Source of the DNA: Scalindua sp964437425
GTDB taxonomy: Bacteria; Planctomycetota; Brocadiia; Brocadiales; Scalinduaceae
NCBI GenBank assembly: GCA_964437425.1
Contig: CAYTGO010000076.1
Span: forward strand, 1 to 14,531
Direction of reading: 5' to 3'
DNA: 14,531 bases
Under the pieces are notes generated by a model. The model did not search any database and was not told the origin of the DNA. It worked only from the letters and a program-made list of their open reading frames with translations. The number at the start of each line of letters is the position of its first letter. The first letter of the stretch is position 1. Positions 6,739 through 14,321 of this stretch are shown here, one piece after another. The position numbers and the translations under genes were made by a program.

Positions 6739-6762
6739 AAAATTCGCAAGTTTGCGAATTTT
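6739..6762. promoter_or_regulatory. 24-bp palindrome, operator-like
   Basis: The arms AAAATTCGCAA (6739-6749) and TTGCGAATTTT (6752-6762) are perfect inverted copies around a 2-base centre. It starts 1 base after the candidate -10 box of the sulfite reductase promoter and so would cover the transcription start, a classic repressor position. As RNA on the minus strand it also forms a hairpin followed by six U residues, so a terminator role is the alternative; the promoter just in front of it argues for an operator. Confidence 0.5.
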
Positions 6763-6763
6763 C

Positions 6764-6792
6764 ATATTATCACTGAGAAAGAATTGTTTCAA
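6764..6792 (-). promoter_or_regulatory. Candidate sigma70-type promoter of the sulfite reductase operon
   Basis: On the minus strand TTGAAA (complement of 6787-6792) is followed after 17 bases by TAATAT (complement of 6764-6769); an overlapping GATAAT gives a 15-base spacer. The start of transcription would fall in the adjacent palindrome, about 50 bases before the ATG of the reductase. The boxes match the consensus at 5 and 4 positions. Confidence 0.4.
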
Positions 6793-6846
6793 GCAGAAAA
6801 ATTCTTGTTCGCCTGGGTGGGAAACATACTCTTTTGGCCGCAAAAC

Positions 6847-6882
6847 CTGTTTTCCGCCTTGGCGACATTCCGCCCAAAACAG
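6847..6882 (-). terminator. Hairpin downstream of siroheme synthase (possible terminator or attenuator)
   Basis: CTGTTTT (6847-6853) and AAAACAG (6876-6882) are perfect inverted copies enclosing a GC-rich loop with its own CGCC/GGCG stem. It lies about 30 bases after the siroheme synthase stop on the minus strand. A second, competing stem (AAAAC 6842-6846 with GTTTT 6849-6853) overlaps it. There is no long U-run directly after it, so termination is not certain. Confidence 0.35.
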
Positions 6883-6913
6883 AACAAAAAAACATATCCT
6901 ATGAAAACCTCAT

Positions 6914-7537
6914 TTACTCAAAGATGATATCCCTCATCTTTGCCTCAGCACTCTTAACCCCTTCATCCTTCACAGCATCAAAAATATCTTTTTCCGCCAG
7001 ACGCTGAAGTATTTCCCTGCGTTTTACACTGTCTTCTACAGTGGACATTGCTAATGTACGCATTTTAGTTAACAGATCTAGATACTCCTCATACTCCTTA
7101 CCAAAGACCGCCTCTAACTCTTCTCTTATTCTCTTAGCAACAGCAGGACTTGCACCTCCGGTTGAAATACTTATACAGAGATCTCCCCTGTTTATTGTTG
7201 AAGGGACAATAAAGGAACAGCGTTCGGGATAATCGACCACATTTACAATTATGTTTCTCTTCTCAGCATCCAACGTAACCTTTTTGTTAATTGCCTCATT
7301 ATCAGTTGCAGCAATCACCAGCAGAGCACCATCCAGGAAGCACTCTTCATACACTTCCTTTATTAAAACAAGCCCTTCCTCATTAACCATCTCAGAACAG
7401 ACTTCGGGACTGACCACCACAACGTCGGCACCAGACTTTTTCAGGCTGCACGCTTTACGATATGCAACCTTTCCGCCACCTATAATTACGCATTTTTTAC
7501 CTGTAACATTCAGATGTATTGGATAAAACTTTGACAT
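6914..7537 (-). CDS. Precorrin-2 dehydrogenase / sirohydrochlorin ferrochelatase (siroheme synthase, Met8p/CysG-N type)
   Basis: This enzyme oxidises precorrin-2 to sirohydrochlorin with NAD and probably inserts iron, the last steps to siroheme. The N-terminus MSKFYPIHLNVTGKKCVIIGGGKVA carries the NAD-binding motif GGGKVA (20-25). Asp102 in NVVDYPERCSF is the residue shown to be essential in Met8p and CysG. STGGASPAVAKRIR (126-139) is the dimer/active-site segment of the family. At 207 residues it is a stand-alone dehydrogenase/chelatase without the CysG methyltransferase domain. I chose ATG 7535-7537 because the family starts there and GCGGG lies upstream; an in-frame ATG at 7583-7585 would add 16 residues without a ribosome binding site. 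It supplies the cofactor for the sulfite reductase encoded next to it. Confidence 0.9.
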   Translation of the reverse strand: MSKFYPIHLNVTGKKCVIIGGGKVAYRKACSLKKSGADVVVVSPEVCSEMVNEEGLVLIKEVYEECFLDGALLVIAATDNEAINKKVTLDAEKRNIIVNVVDYPERCSFIVPSTINRGDLCISISTGGASPAVAKRIREELEAVFGKEYEEYLDLLTKMRTLAMSTVEDSVKRREILQRLAEKDIFDAVKDEGVKSAEAKMRDIIFE

Positions 7538-7630
7538 ATATAACCCGCACTCTAAAATCCCTACTTGTATTGTTTTGTGTATCATATATAACTATATGTG
7601 CAGAAGAACCGCAACCAAATTAAAAAAAAG

Positions 7631-7649
7631 TATAATGGGCTTATAAGCC
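7631..7649 (+). promoter_or_regulatory. TATAAT box beside a 12-bp palindrome in the divergent intergenic region
   Basis: A perfect -10 box TATAAT (7631-7636) faces the aldo/keto reductase gene but lacks a clear -35 box. It is followed at once by the perfect palindrome GGCTTATAAGCC (7638-7649), where transcription would begin. The site lies between divergent genes (siroheme synthase and aldo/keto reductase), so one regulator could act on both. The statistical support is modest. Confidence 0.3.
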
Positions 7650-7700
7650 TTATATTCCTGTCCACCAAAATGTAATTATCAAAACAAATAGCCGGAAGGT

Positions 7701-8549
7701 ATGGAAGACAAAAGAATGGTTGTTGAGAATAGTAATAAATTTCCTTCATTTATCTATGGTACTGCCTGGAAAGAAGAAGAAACGGCCAATCTGGTTGAAA
7801 CGGCAGTTTCCACAGGATTTTCCGCTATTGATACTGCAAACCAACCCAAACACTACCAGGAGCACCTAGTGGGTGAGGCCTTATTGAGGTTGGCTAATAA
7901 GGGAATCAACCGAGAAGACTTGTTTCTCCAGTCAAAATTTACCCCGGCTAATGGTCATGACCAGAGAATCCCCTACGACCCTACTGAAAATCTTACTACA
8001 CAAGTGAAGCAATCTTTTGAGAGCACATTGAAAAATCTCCAAACGGATCATCTGGATTCTTACCTCCTGCACGGTCCATATTCTCAGCCGGGACTGGGAG
8101 ATGAGGACTGGGAGGTATGGAGTGCTATTGAAGAACTATACAAAGCCGGAAAGGCCAGATTCATTGGCATCAGTAATGTAAATATTGTACAATTAAAACT
8201 CTTGACTGAAAAAGCAGAAGCCAAACCTATGGTTGTCCAAAACAGATGCTTCGCGAATCGTGGATGGGACAGTGATGTCAGAGAATTTTGCAATGCAAAT
8301 CAAATTGTCTATGAAGGCTTTTCGATATTAACCGCAAACCCTTTTGTTATGCGGAACCCTGAAGTCCGGTCAATTGCCAGAGAATTGGGCAGAACCCCGG
8401 AACAAGTTGTTTTCCGATTTGCAATGCAGGTGGGAATGACCCCTCTTACGGGTACAACAAGTAACCAGCATATGAAGGAGGATCTTCAGGCAGTGGACTT
8501 TGAACTCAAAGACGACGAGGTACAACTGATAGAATCTATTACCGGATAA
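7701..8549 (+). CDS. Aldo/keto reductase family oxidoreductase
   Basis: This 282-residue protein is an NAD(P)H-dependent aldehyde/ketone reductase with the TIM-barrel AKR pattern. The presumed catalytic tetrad is D44 (AIDTAN), Y52, K79 (LQSKF) and H124 (YLLHGPY). FIGISNVN (154-161) and the C-terminal nucleotide-binding PLTGTTSNQHMKEDL (248-262) are typical. The distance from Asp to Tyr is 8 residues, while the family usually shows 5, because of a short insertion (QPKH); the Tyr assignment is therefore less certain. The ATG at 7701 has GGAAGG only one base in front, which is too close; ATG 7716 (codon 6) is the other candidate and 16 bases away. It leads a plus-strand gene set and is followed after 18 bases by the pentapeptide-like gene. 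The substrate is unknown. Confidence 0.87.
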   Translation: MEDKRMVVENSNKFPSFIYGTAWKEEETANLVETAVSTGFSAIDTANQPKHYQEHLVGEALLRLANKGINREDLFLQSKFTPANGHDQRIPYDPTENLTTQVKQSFESTLKNLQTDHLDSYLLHGPYSQPGLGDEDWEVWSAIEELYKAGKARFIGISNVNIVQLKLLTEKAEAKPMVVQNRCFANRGWDSDVREFCNANQIVYEGFSILTANPFVMRNPEVRSIARELGRTPEQVVFRFAMQVGMTPLTGTTSNQHMKEDLQAVDFELKDDEVQLIESITG

Positions 8550-8567
8550 CACAGGAAGCAAAAAAAT

Positions 8568-9206
8568 ATGCAGGAAAATTCAAAAAGAAAAGTGTTTATT
8601 CACGAGACCTTTCCCGGCAGGGATTTAAAAGAGGAAGATATGTCCGGCAAGTGCCTGATCGACAGCACTGTTCAGTCAGTCAAACTGCAGGATGCTCGTA
8701 GTCGTTCTATGAGGGCTCAGAATACTCACTTTCAAAATGTATCAATCGACCACGCTCTTTCCGATAAAGGATATTACCAGGACTGTAGCTGGAGGAATCT
8801 GCAGATCCAGAACTCCTTTATTAACGGAAGCCATTTCTCCGGATGCAGGTTTGAGAAATCGACAGGAGAGCTAAGCTCCTTTGGACTATCCACCTTTTAC
8901 GACTGCAAGTTCAAAGAGTCACGCTTCAGCGAAATATCGTTCAGCGGTTCATGGTGGCAAGCCTGCCGGCTTGAGAATGAAGATTACACCTTTGTCCGTT
9001 TCCCATCCTCTGTTTTCATTGATACCCACTTTGCAAACTGCCGCTTACAAAAGGCGATTTTCAGGGCAGCAACCTTTATACGCTGTACTTTTGAGAGTTG
9101 CAATCTTTCCGACGCAGTATTTCATAAGGCACGATTTATAGATACAAAGTGGATTAAAACAGATATTAATCAGGCAGCCAATCTGGAAGAGGTTCGCCAT
9201 GAGTAA
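8568..9206 (+). CDS. Pentapeptide-repeat-like protein
   Basis: This 212-residue protein has many five-residue steps with a Phe/Leu centre and small or polar residues between, for example FSGCRFEKS, FYDCKFKES, FIRCTFESCNLSDAVFHKARF. This is the pattern of a right-handed quadrilateral beta-helix (pentapeptide repeat). The match to the A(D/N)Lxx consensus is loose, the clearest part being about residues 150-195. Cys recurs at the same step in several repeats. No signal peptide or membrane helix is seen, so it is probably cytoplasmic. The family has no single function; some members mimic DNA and protect gyrase. AGGA lies 10 bases before ATG 8568. It is probably co-transcribed with the aldo/keto reductase. 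Confidence 0.72.
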   Translation: MQENSKRKVFIHETFPGRDLKEEDMSGKCLIDSTVQSVKLQDARSRSMRAQNTHFQNVSIDHALSDKGYYQDCSWRNLQIQNSFINGSHFSGCRFEKSTGELSSFGLSTFYDCKFKESRFSEISFSGSWWQACRLENEDYTFVRFPSSVFIDTHFANCRLQKAIFRAATFIRCTFESCNLSDAVFHKARFIDTKWIKTDINQAANLEEVRHE

Positions 9207-9247
9207 ATTATATTCTATTTAACTTTATACCTAAGAGATTTATCACC

Positions 9248-9814
9248 ATGATGACCGACTTCATATTCAGGCGCTTTACTGTAGGAGGCTATGGAATCAA
9301 CGGGTTCCTGGTAGCAGACCCGGAGACACGAATCGGAGTGTTTATTGATCCGGGCGGTTTCAGTGCCGAGATAGATGATTTTATTCAGGAACAGAAGATA
9401 GAACTCAACTCTCTCTTCTTTACACACGGTCATTGGGACCACACCGAAGGCCTGCCCGATTTCGATAGCCGTTATAAACCCGAGGGCTATGCCGGACAGG
9501 GAGAGGTTAAGGATGCAAAGCATCAACTACAGGGAGGCGAAATGATTGAGGTCGGCAACTTAAGATTCCAAGCCATTTCCATACAGGGCCACACCCCGCA
9601 CGGAATTTCGTTTTATGGACACGGCTGTGTATTTACAGGTGATGCTCTTATGTGCGGTTCGATCGGGGGAACAAGCTCTGCAAAAAACGCACAATGCCAG
9701 ATCGACCACGTCCGCCAGCACATCTTCACCCTGCCGGACGAGACACTGGTATTCCCTGCACATGGCCCTATGACTACGGTGGGAATTGAAAAAAACAGTA
9801 ATCCCTTTTTCTAA
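9248..9814 (+). CDS. Metallo-beta-lactamase-fold hydrolase (glyoxalase II-like)
   Basis: This 188-residue protein has all metal ligands of the di-zinc MBL fold: H60-x-H62-x-D64-H65 (THGHWDHTEG), H115 (GHTPHG), D132 (FTGDAL) and H172 (PAHGP). The GHTPHGISF and VFTGDALMCGSIG segments and the C-terminal EKNSNPFF resemble YcbL-type glyoxalase II proteins, which hydrolyse thioesters such as S-lactoylglutathione. At 188 residues it lacks the C-terminal helical domain of classical glyoxalase II. The true substrate cannot be told; a persulfide or another thioester is possible given the sulfur genes nearby. Two ATGs in a row (9248, 9251) are start candidates with only a weak AAGAGA upstream. It follows the pentapeptide gene after 41 bases. 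Confidence 0.87.
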   Translation: MMTDFIFRRFTVGGYGINGFLVADPETRIGVFIDPGGFSAEIDDFIQEQKIELNSLFFTHGHWDHTEGLPDFDSRYKPEGYAGQGEVKDAKHQLQGGEMIEVGNLRFQAISIQGHTPHGISFYGHGCVFTGDALMCGSIGGTSSAKNAQCQIDHVRQHIFTLPDETLVFPAHGPMTTVGIEKNSNPFF

Positions 9815-9866
9815 GAAGCTATTTCCCTTTTCACTGATTATCGCCCCCGCCTTTGAGATCAATTTT

Positions 9867-10457
9867 ATGAAACCCGACGAAAACACAACACCCAAGTCAG
9901 CATTCAACTCTTTTTTTACAAAGAGCAACAGCTATCTCCATGCAAACGGGTTCAAAGAGTGGATCTTCTACCCCGGAATGCTATTTCATGATACGGAGGC
10001 ATGGTGGACAGACAGCGGTGTCAGACCCACACCTCACGAGGGGATAGACCTCTGCTTTTATGAAAACAACACAGGGCAGGTCCGGCGCATTGACAGCGGA
10101 ACAAAGATCCCTGTAATGTACACTGGAGATATTGTTCACATCCACGATGACTTTCTGGGAAAATCAATATATGTAAAACACAGCATGAACAACAAAAGTG
10201 GGGATGCCCTCCATACCATATACGGACATACCGTTCCACAGAGCCACTGTACTATCGGAACAAGAGTATACGAAGGAGATATCATTGCAGAGGTAGCTAC
10301 CATATCAGATGAAAGTAAAGTCCTCCCACACATCCATATAACTACGGCATGGATTCACAAATCGCTCTCATGCAAGAGACTCAATTGGGAGGCAATCTGG
10401 AGTTCAAAATCTGTCACCCTCTGTAATCCACTGGAATATATCGACGCTAAGCAGTAA
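9867..10457 (+). CDS. M23 (LytM-like) metallopeptidase family protein
   Basis: With the ATG at 9867 the protein has 196 residues. H57-E-G-I-D61 matches the HxxxD zinc motif of M23 peptidases, H155-I-H157 the HxH motif, and IYGH121 the conserved YxH position. Between them lie the glycine-rich strands of the LytM beta-fold (MYTGDIVHIHDD, VYEGDIIAEVA). M23 enzymes cut peptide cross-links in peptidoglycan, but some members act as regulators or degenerate. The frame is open back to TTG 9786, which would add 27 residues with a basic-hydrophobic, signal-like stretch and overlap the MBL gene by 29 bases. I prefer the ATG (GAGA 8 bases upstream), but an exported form from the TTG is possible. Substrate and location are unknown. 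Confidence 0.75.
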   Translation: MKPDENTTPKSAFNSFFTKSNSYLHANGFKEWIFYPGMLFHDTEAWWTDSGVRPTPHEGIDLCFYENNTGQVRRIDSGTKIPVMYTGDIVHIHDDFLGKSIYVKHSMNNKSGDALHTIYGHTVPQSHCTIGTRVYEGDIIAEVATISDESKVLPHIHITTAWIHKSLSCKRLNWEAIWSSKSVTLCNPLEYIDAKQ

Positions 10458-10570
10458 GTACTTAAAAATGAAACCCAAAGAACTTTCTGAAAAAAGAGGA
10501 TTTTATGATCTAATAGTATATAATTGAAGCAACAGTCCAATTACATTATAGAGATCGCCGAGAACGCTAC

Positions 10571-11341
10571 ATGAATACAAGACCGCCTAAAATATTTTTT
10601 CCCAGATCCCGCTCCCTCTGGTTCGGGCTCTCCCTTCCATATCGGGCTCTTAAGTTGATATTTATCAATAAATCCCTCCTGTTCTGGAGTGCACTTCCAC
10701 TGGCGTTGACGTTTATACTTTTTATCTATGGAATAAGCCAGTTGCAGGATTGGGCGATTTCACTTCTCCAGGAGTACATTGCCAGGCTTGGTTTCGATCC
10801 TGTCGGCCTTATAGGCAGGTTTTTTATGTTGTCCGGTAAAATGATATTATGGATGGTTGCGGCTTTAACATTTATTTTTACCAGCAGTATTGTAGCCTCT
10901 CCATTTAATGACATACTGGCTGAAAGGTCAGAGAGGGTTACTGAAATCCCATTACCACCGGTTACAAAAAAAACGCTGAATGCTCATGCCAAACTTATCG
11001 GAATAGATCTGTTTAAAACGGTAATTGCATTCATTGCTGCTGTCTTTGCCATAATATTTTGCTGGGTACCGGTTGTAAACATATTTGCCTTTATCCTCGC
11101 TTTTCTTCTTGTCACATTCCAGTACATCAGCTATCCGCAAACCAGGAGAAGTATAGGCCTTAGACAGGGAGCCAAATTTCTATGGCGTCACATTTATGCC
11201 TGTACCGGTTTTGGAGCGATACTAACATTTCTTTTTGCAATTCCGTTTTTGTCAAGTTTTATACTTCCAGTAGCAGTGGTTGGAGGCACACTCCTGGCAG
11301 CAAGAGCGCCTGGATCAGCTCAATTATCACCGCTGAAATAA
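10571..11341 (+). CDS. EI24/CysZ-like membrane protein
   Basis: This 256-residue integral membrane protein shows the EI24-domain pattern. A hydrophobic N-terminal helix (about 33-55) is followed by a long segment (about 83-110), then ASPFNDILAERSE (109-121), the family hallmark. After that come a hydrophobic hairpin (about 147-185), QYISYPQTRRS and a last helix pair (about 214-247). CysZ of enterobacteria imports sulfate for cysteine synthesis, and a CysZ role would fit the sulfite reductase and siroheme genes nearby, but many EI24 proteins have no known function. It starts 113 bases after the M23 gene; a TATAAT box at 10519-10524, without a good -35, suggests it may have its own promoter. 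It is convergent with the HAO-like gene. Confidence 0.78.
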   Translation: MNTRPPKIFFPRSRSLWFGLSLPYRALKLIFINKSLLFWSALPLALTFILFIYGISQLQDWAISLLQEYIARLGFDPVGLIGRFFMLSGKMILWMVAALTFIFTSSIVASPFNDILAERSERVTEIPLPPVTKKTLNAHAKLIGIDLFKTVIAFIAAVFAIIFCWVPVVNIFAFILAFLLVTFQYISYPQTRRSIGLRQGAKFLWRHIYACTGFGAILTFLFAIPFLSSFILPVAVVGGTLLAARAPGSAQLSPLK

Positions 11342-11355
11342 GAGGCAAGATTTTT

Positions 11356-11381
11356 CATCCCCGGGCGAATGCCCGGGGATG
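11356..11381. terminator. Strong GC-rich hairpin between convergent genes
   Basis: CATCCCCGGGC (11356-11366) and GCCCGGGGATG (11371-11381) form a perfect 11-bp stem with the 4-base loop GAAT, in AT-rich surroundings. It lies 14 bases after the plus-strand CysZ-like gene and 23 bases after the minus-strand HAO-like gene, so it could stop transcription from both sides. There is no U-run after the stem in either direction; the T-run is in front on the plus strand. It could also be a copy of a dispersed palindromic repeat. Confidence 0.6.
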
Positions 11382-11404
11382 GAGGAAGTATTAATAAAAC
11401 TGTT

Positions 11405-12883
11405 CTAATTTGTATAGCGCGCCTTGAAATCTGCCTGACGGGCTTTTCTTCTCTCTTTCTCTGCTGGATCCATTTTATCCACATACCATCTGTGGTTTTT
11501 GCTATTAAGGATCTCATCTAGACAATTTGCGGTTGCTTCGGCAGCTGCAACTTGTACCGCATCACCCGAATTAATACCTTTTTCGATCAACTCTTCAAGT
11601 TCCGGAATAAAGTGAGAATAGAAGTTCTTGGCAAGGTCGTATGTTCCATGCCAGTGTGTCCAGTCAGGACCGTTCATTGCTGCCCCATGCCTTGCGCGTC
11701 TGCCCTCATGATGCCAGAGTTCAAACCAGGTAAAATCAATCGGATTAGAAAACTTCACGGCCTTGCGAAGCGGAGCGGACACTGCCATGAGCTCTTTCCC
11801 GGGACTTGCATACTTATCATGGTACATTTCAATAAGCCCATCATACTGGATGTAAAACCCGTCAATAAATTTCTGATTATGACAGTTGAGACAGACATCC
11901 TGCATATTCGTTCTTCTTGTCTGCCAGTTTACGTTAGCACCTGGAAGCCCCATCTTCTTATCAGCCACCTCAGGACGTACTGACATCATTGGCCTGTTAT
12001 TCCATGAAATACGCATTCCCACATCATGATTAACCGGTTGGTTCGGGGTAGCTGACATGTGGCATGTTGCACATGTTGGCGCCGCATTATAATCTTCACC
12101 TACAATCCATTTGGGATTATCCATATTCATTTTATCGATATTTGCATGAAATGCTATACCATGTTTTGACTCCTCATAGATCTCAATCTGAGGATGATCC
12201 GGACCCATATGGCACTTACCACAGTTTTCCGGATAACGCGCCTGTTTGGCTGAAAAAGCATGACGAGAGTGACAGGCAGAACATGAACCTCTCGATCCGT
12301 CAGGATTAATTCTCCCTATTCCAGTGTTCGGCCAGGTTGCAGGATCCAGACTCCCGTCCGCCAGAACCTTCACCACACTTCCATGGCACTGCCAGCATCC
12401 ATTAACGGCCGCGGCAGAAACACCCTCAGGAAATCCTGCAGTTACAAATCCCTGGTTTCCCTCTACCACCTCTGCAAGAACATTGTCCAGAGAACCCATT
12501 ATATTTCCTGCAAAAGCATGGTGGGATTCAGAGAACTCCTTCACCTCACGTTCATGGCATTTACCACAGTCACGCGGGCTGACAATAATAGAGATAAGTT
12601 TTCCGCGATATGTTGTACCATCCTTCAACCGGACATCATGCTGAAATGCATCTGCATCTCCTTTCTCTGCAGCATGGCACTCATAGCACCCTATGTTTGC
12701 CATTTGGTGTTTGCTGGCTCCCCACTGTTGATACAGGGTCCTTGATTCTTCTTTGTGACACTTGATACACTCTGCTGACTCAGGAGTAATCTCCTTTGGC
12801 GAGAAAGTTCCCGCGACAGAGGTAACACTGCTCAGCAGTAATCCTGCCAGTAGAACAAAAGAGAAACTGCGTAAATACTTCAT
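11405..12883 (-). CDS. Octaheme HAO-like cytochrome c (probable reductase type)
   Basis: This 492-residue secreted multiheme protein has a signal peptide (about 1-25, cut near VAG). Eight CxxCH heme sites start at residues 39, 66, 106, 163, 201, 221, 271 and 331. The number, spacing and the C-terminal FELWHHEGRRARHGAAMNGPDWTHWHGTYDLAKNFY region match hydroxylamine oxidoreductase (HAO). Where oxidative HAOs carry the Tyr that cross-links to the catalytic heme, this protein appears to have Trp408. Without the cross-link the family is thought to work in the reductive direction, for example on nitrite, NO or hydroxylamine. It has no C-terminal membrane anchor. GGAGGT lies 9 bases before ATG 12881-12883. 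It is the third gene after ferredoxin and NrfD subunits, which would feed it quinol electrons. It would act in the periplasm or anammoxosome lumen. Confidence 0.93.
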   Translation of the reverse strand: MKYLRSFSFVLLAGLLLSSVTSVAGTFSPKEITPESAECIKCHKEESRTLYQQWGASKHQMANIGCYECHAAEKGDADAFQHDVRLKDGTTYRGKLISIIVSPRDCGKCHEREVKEFSESHHAFAGNIMGSLDNVLAEVVEGNQGFVTAGFPEGVSAAAVNGCWQCHGSVVKVLADGSLDPATWPNTGIGRINPDGSRGSCSACHSRHAFSAKQARYPENCGKCHMGPDHPQIEIYEESKHGIAFHANIDKMNMDNPKWIVGEDYNAAPTCATCHMSATPNQPVNHDVGMRISWNNRPMMSVRPEVADKKMGLPGANVNWQTRRTNMQDVCLNCHNQKFIDGFYIQYDGLIEMYHDKYASPGKELMAVSAPLRKAVKFSNPIDFTWFELWHHEGRRARHGAAMNGPDWTHWHGTYDLAKNFYSHFIPELEELIEKGINSGDAVQVAAAEATANCLDEILNSKNHRWYVDKMDPAEKERRKARQADFKARYTN

Positions 12884-12970
12884 AATTATGATACCTCCAT
12901 CAAGAAATTAAGAATAAACAATTTATTATATTCCATTATTGGCCTGTTAAAATTAAATACAAACAGAAGA

Positions 12971-14242
12971 CTACTTGTCATTCGTGCTATGAAAATCACC
13001 CGAAATTATCGTAATTGCAAGATGCAGCATCCAGCTGAAAAGAAGAATACCTGTTGCCCATATCCCCACACAAACCATGGTCTCATTACCTGTAGGCACA
13101 TACTCCACAACCTCACCCAGTGGGGTCGGCAAGAAACCGGGGATAATAAGTCCCGGCCCTTTTTCAATCCAGATCCCCACGGCCGCCAGTATACATGCAA
13201 GATTCAGCCAGCCGAAACTACCAGGCTTTCTGGACAACTTACTGAAGAGTATTGTTACAGCACCAAACTCCATAGCCATCGCAGACCAAATCCATGGCAC
13301 AAGCGCATTGTGACCATGAAGACCGAAAAAGAGATAACGCGCACTCGCACTATGCAGTGACTGACTGTAGAACTCCTTAAAAATCTCACACCCTAAAAGG
13401 AAAAGACTGATCACCAATGATATTGTCACAATCTGCCTGAGCAGTATAAAGACACGATCCCCAATGTGATACCCTGTTAAGCTTCGTATAATCTGAAATG
13501 CGACAATCATGAGTGCCGGCCCCGCAGTAAAGGCTGATGCAATGAAGCGCGGTGCCACGATTGCCGAATTCCAGAACGGTCTGCCCGCAAGTCCAACGTA
13601 AAGAAAAGCGGTCACAGTGTGGATTGAGATTGCCCATGCAATGGAGAGGAAAATAAAAGGGATATACAGCATCTTATTTGGCTTTCTACCCAGATACTTC
13701 ATATACAAAAGATAACCACAGACATGCGCGTTTATCGCCAAGTATCCCAAAAGAACAACAACATCCCAACTCAGCATTGACACAGGAAAGTTAAAACGCC
13801 CTATCCCGGGTATCAAATGCCAGAACCGTCCCGGCCGACCCAGATCAACTGTAACAAAGAGCATACACATTATCATTACGGCAACGGCAAACAACTCCCC
13901 AAAGATTACGATATTATGCATCTCTTCATCTTTGTAGAGATAGGCAGGTATTACAAGCATAACCGCAGCGGCAGCCATCCCGACAAGGAATGTGAAATTG
14001 GCAATATAGACACCCCAGGAAACCTGATCGGTCATCCCAGTAGTTGCAAGGCCATCAACAAACTGATTACAGTATGCCCTGAGACCAAACATCGCGATGA
14101 TCGAAAGAAAGATCATCCAGGCATAAAAGGCTCCACGTCCATTGAAACTATGCCTTACCGCACGCACAAGGAACAGCCCATAATTATAGAGAAAATCGGT
14201 AATATCCTCTTTCTCAACAACCTTCACTTTACGTTTTCCCAT
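12971..14242 (-). CDS. NrfD/PsrC-family quinone-interacting membrane subunit
   Basis: This 423-residue polytopic membrane protein has about ten hydrophobic helices (starting near residues 38, 80, 112, 158, 191, 232, 265, 311, 345 and 390). The motifs SWGVYIANFTFLVGMAA and VDLGRPGRFWHLI are typical of the long NrfD group (ActC, HybB, DsrP), rather than the shorter 8-helix NrfD. Such proteins exchange electrons between the quinone pool and a ferredoxin-like subunit on the outer face, without heme of their own. ATG 14240-14242 follows an AGAGAAAAT purine stretch. It lies 79 bases after the ferredoxin gene and 87 bases before the HAO-like gene, in a three-gene set that suggests a quinol-linked reductase. 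The direction of electron flow is inferred. Confidence 0.9.
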   Translation of the reverse strand: MGKRKVKVVEKEDITDFLYNYGLFLVRAVRHSFNGRGAFYAWMIFLSIIAMFGLRAYCNQFVDGLATTGMTDQVSWGVYIANFTFLVGMAAAAVMLVIPAYLYKDEEMHNIVIFGELFAVAVMIMCMLFVTVDLGRPGRFWHLIPGIGRFNFPVSMLSWDVVVLLGYLAINAHVCGYLLYMKYLGRKPNKMLYIPFIFLSIAWAISIHTVTAFLYVGLAGRPFWNSAIVAPRFIASAFTAGPALMIVAFQIIRSLTGYHIGDRVFILLRQIVTISLVISLFLLGCEIFKEFYSQSLHSASARYLFFGLHGHNALVPWIWSAMAMEFGAVTILFSKLSRKPGSFGWLNLACILAAVGIWIEKGPGLIIPGFLPTPLGEVVEYVPTGNETMVCVGIWATGILLFSWMLHLAITIISGDFHSTNDK

Positions 14243-14321
14243 ATTTTCTCTTTTCCGTATTCTCTATATGCAGATTCAATTATTATTTTTCAAATGCTTT
14301 TGCGCGTTTTCGGATTACTAA

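Noticed and set aside
10455..10464. Palindrome TAAGTACTTA at the stop codon of the M23 gene
   Set aside because: It is only 10 bases, AT-rich, has no U-run and is expected by chance in such DNA.
12324..12745. Overlapping plus-strand frames opposite the HAO-like gene
   Set aside because: The opposite strand carries eight CxxCH motifs and a signal peptide; these frames are shadows.
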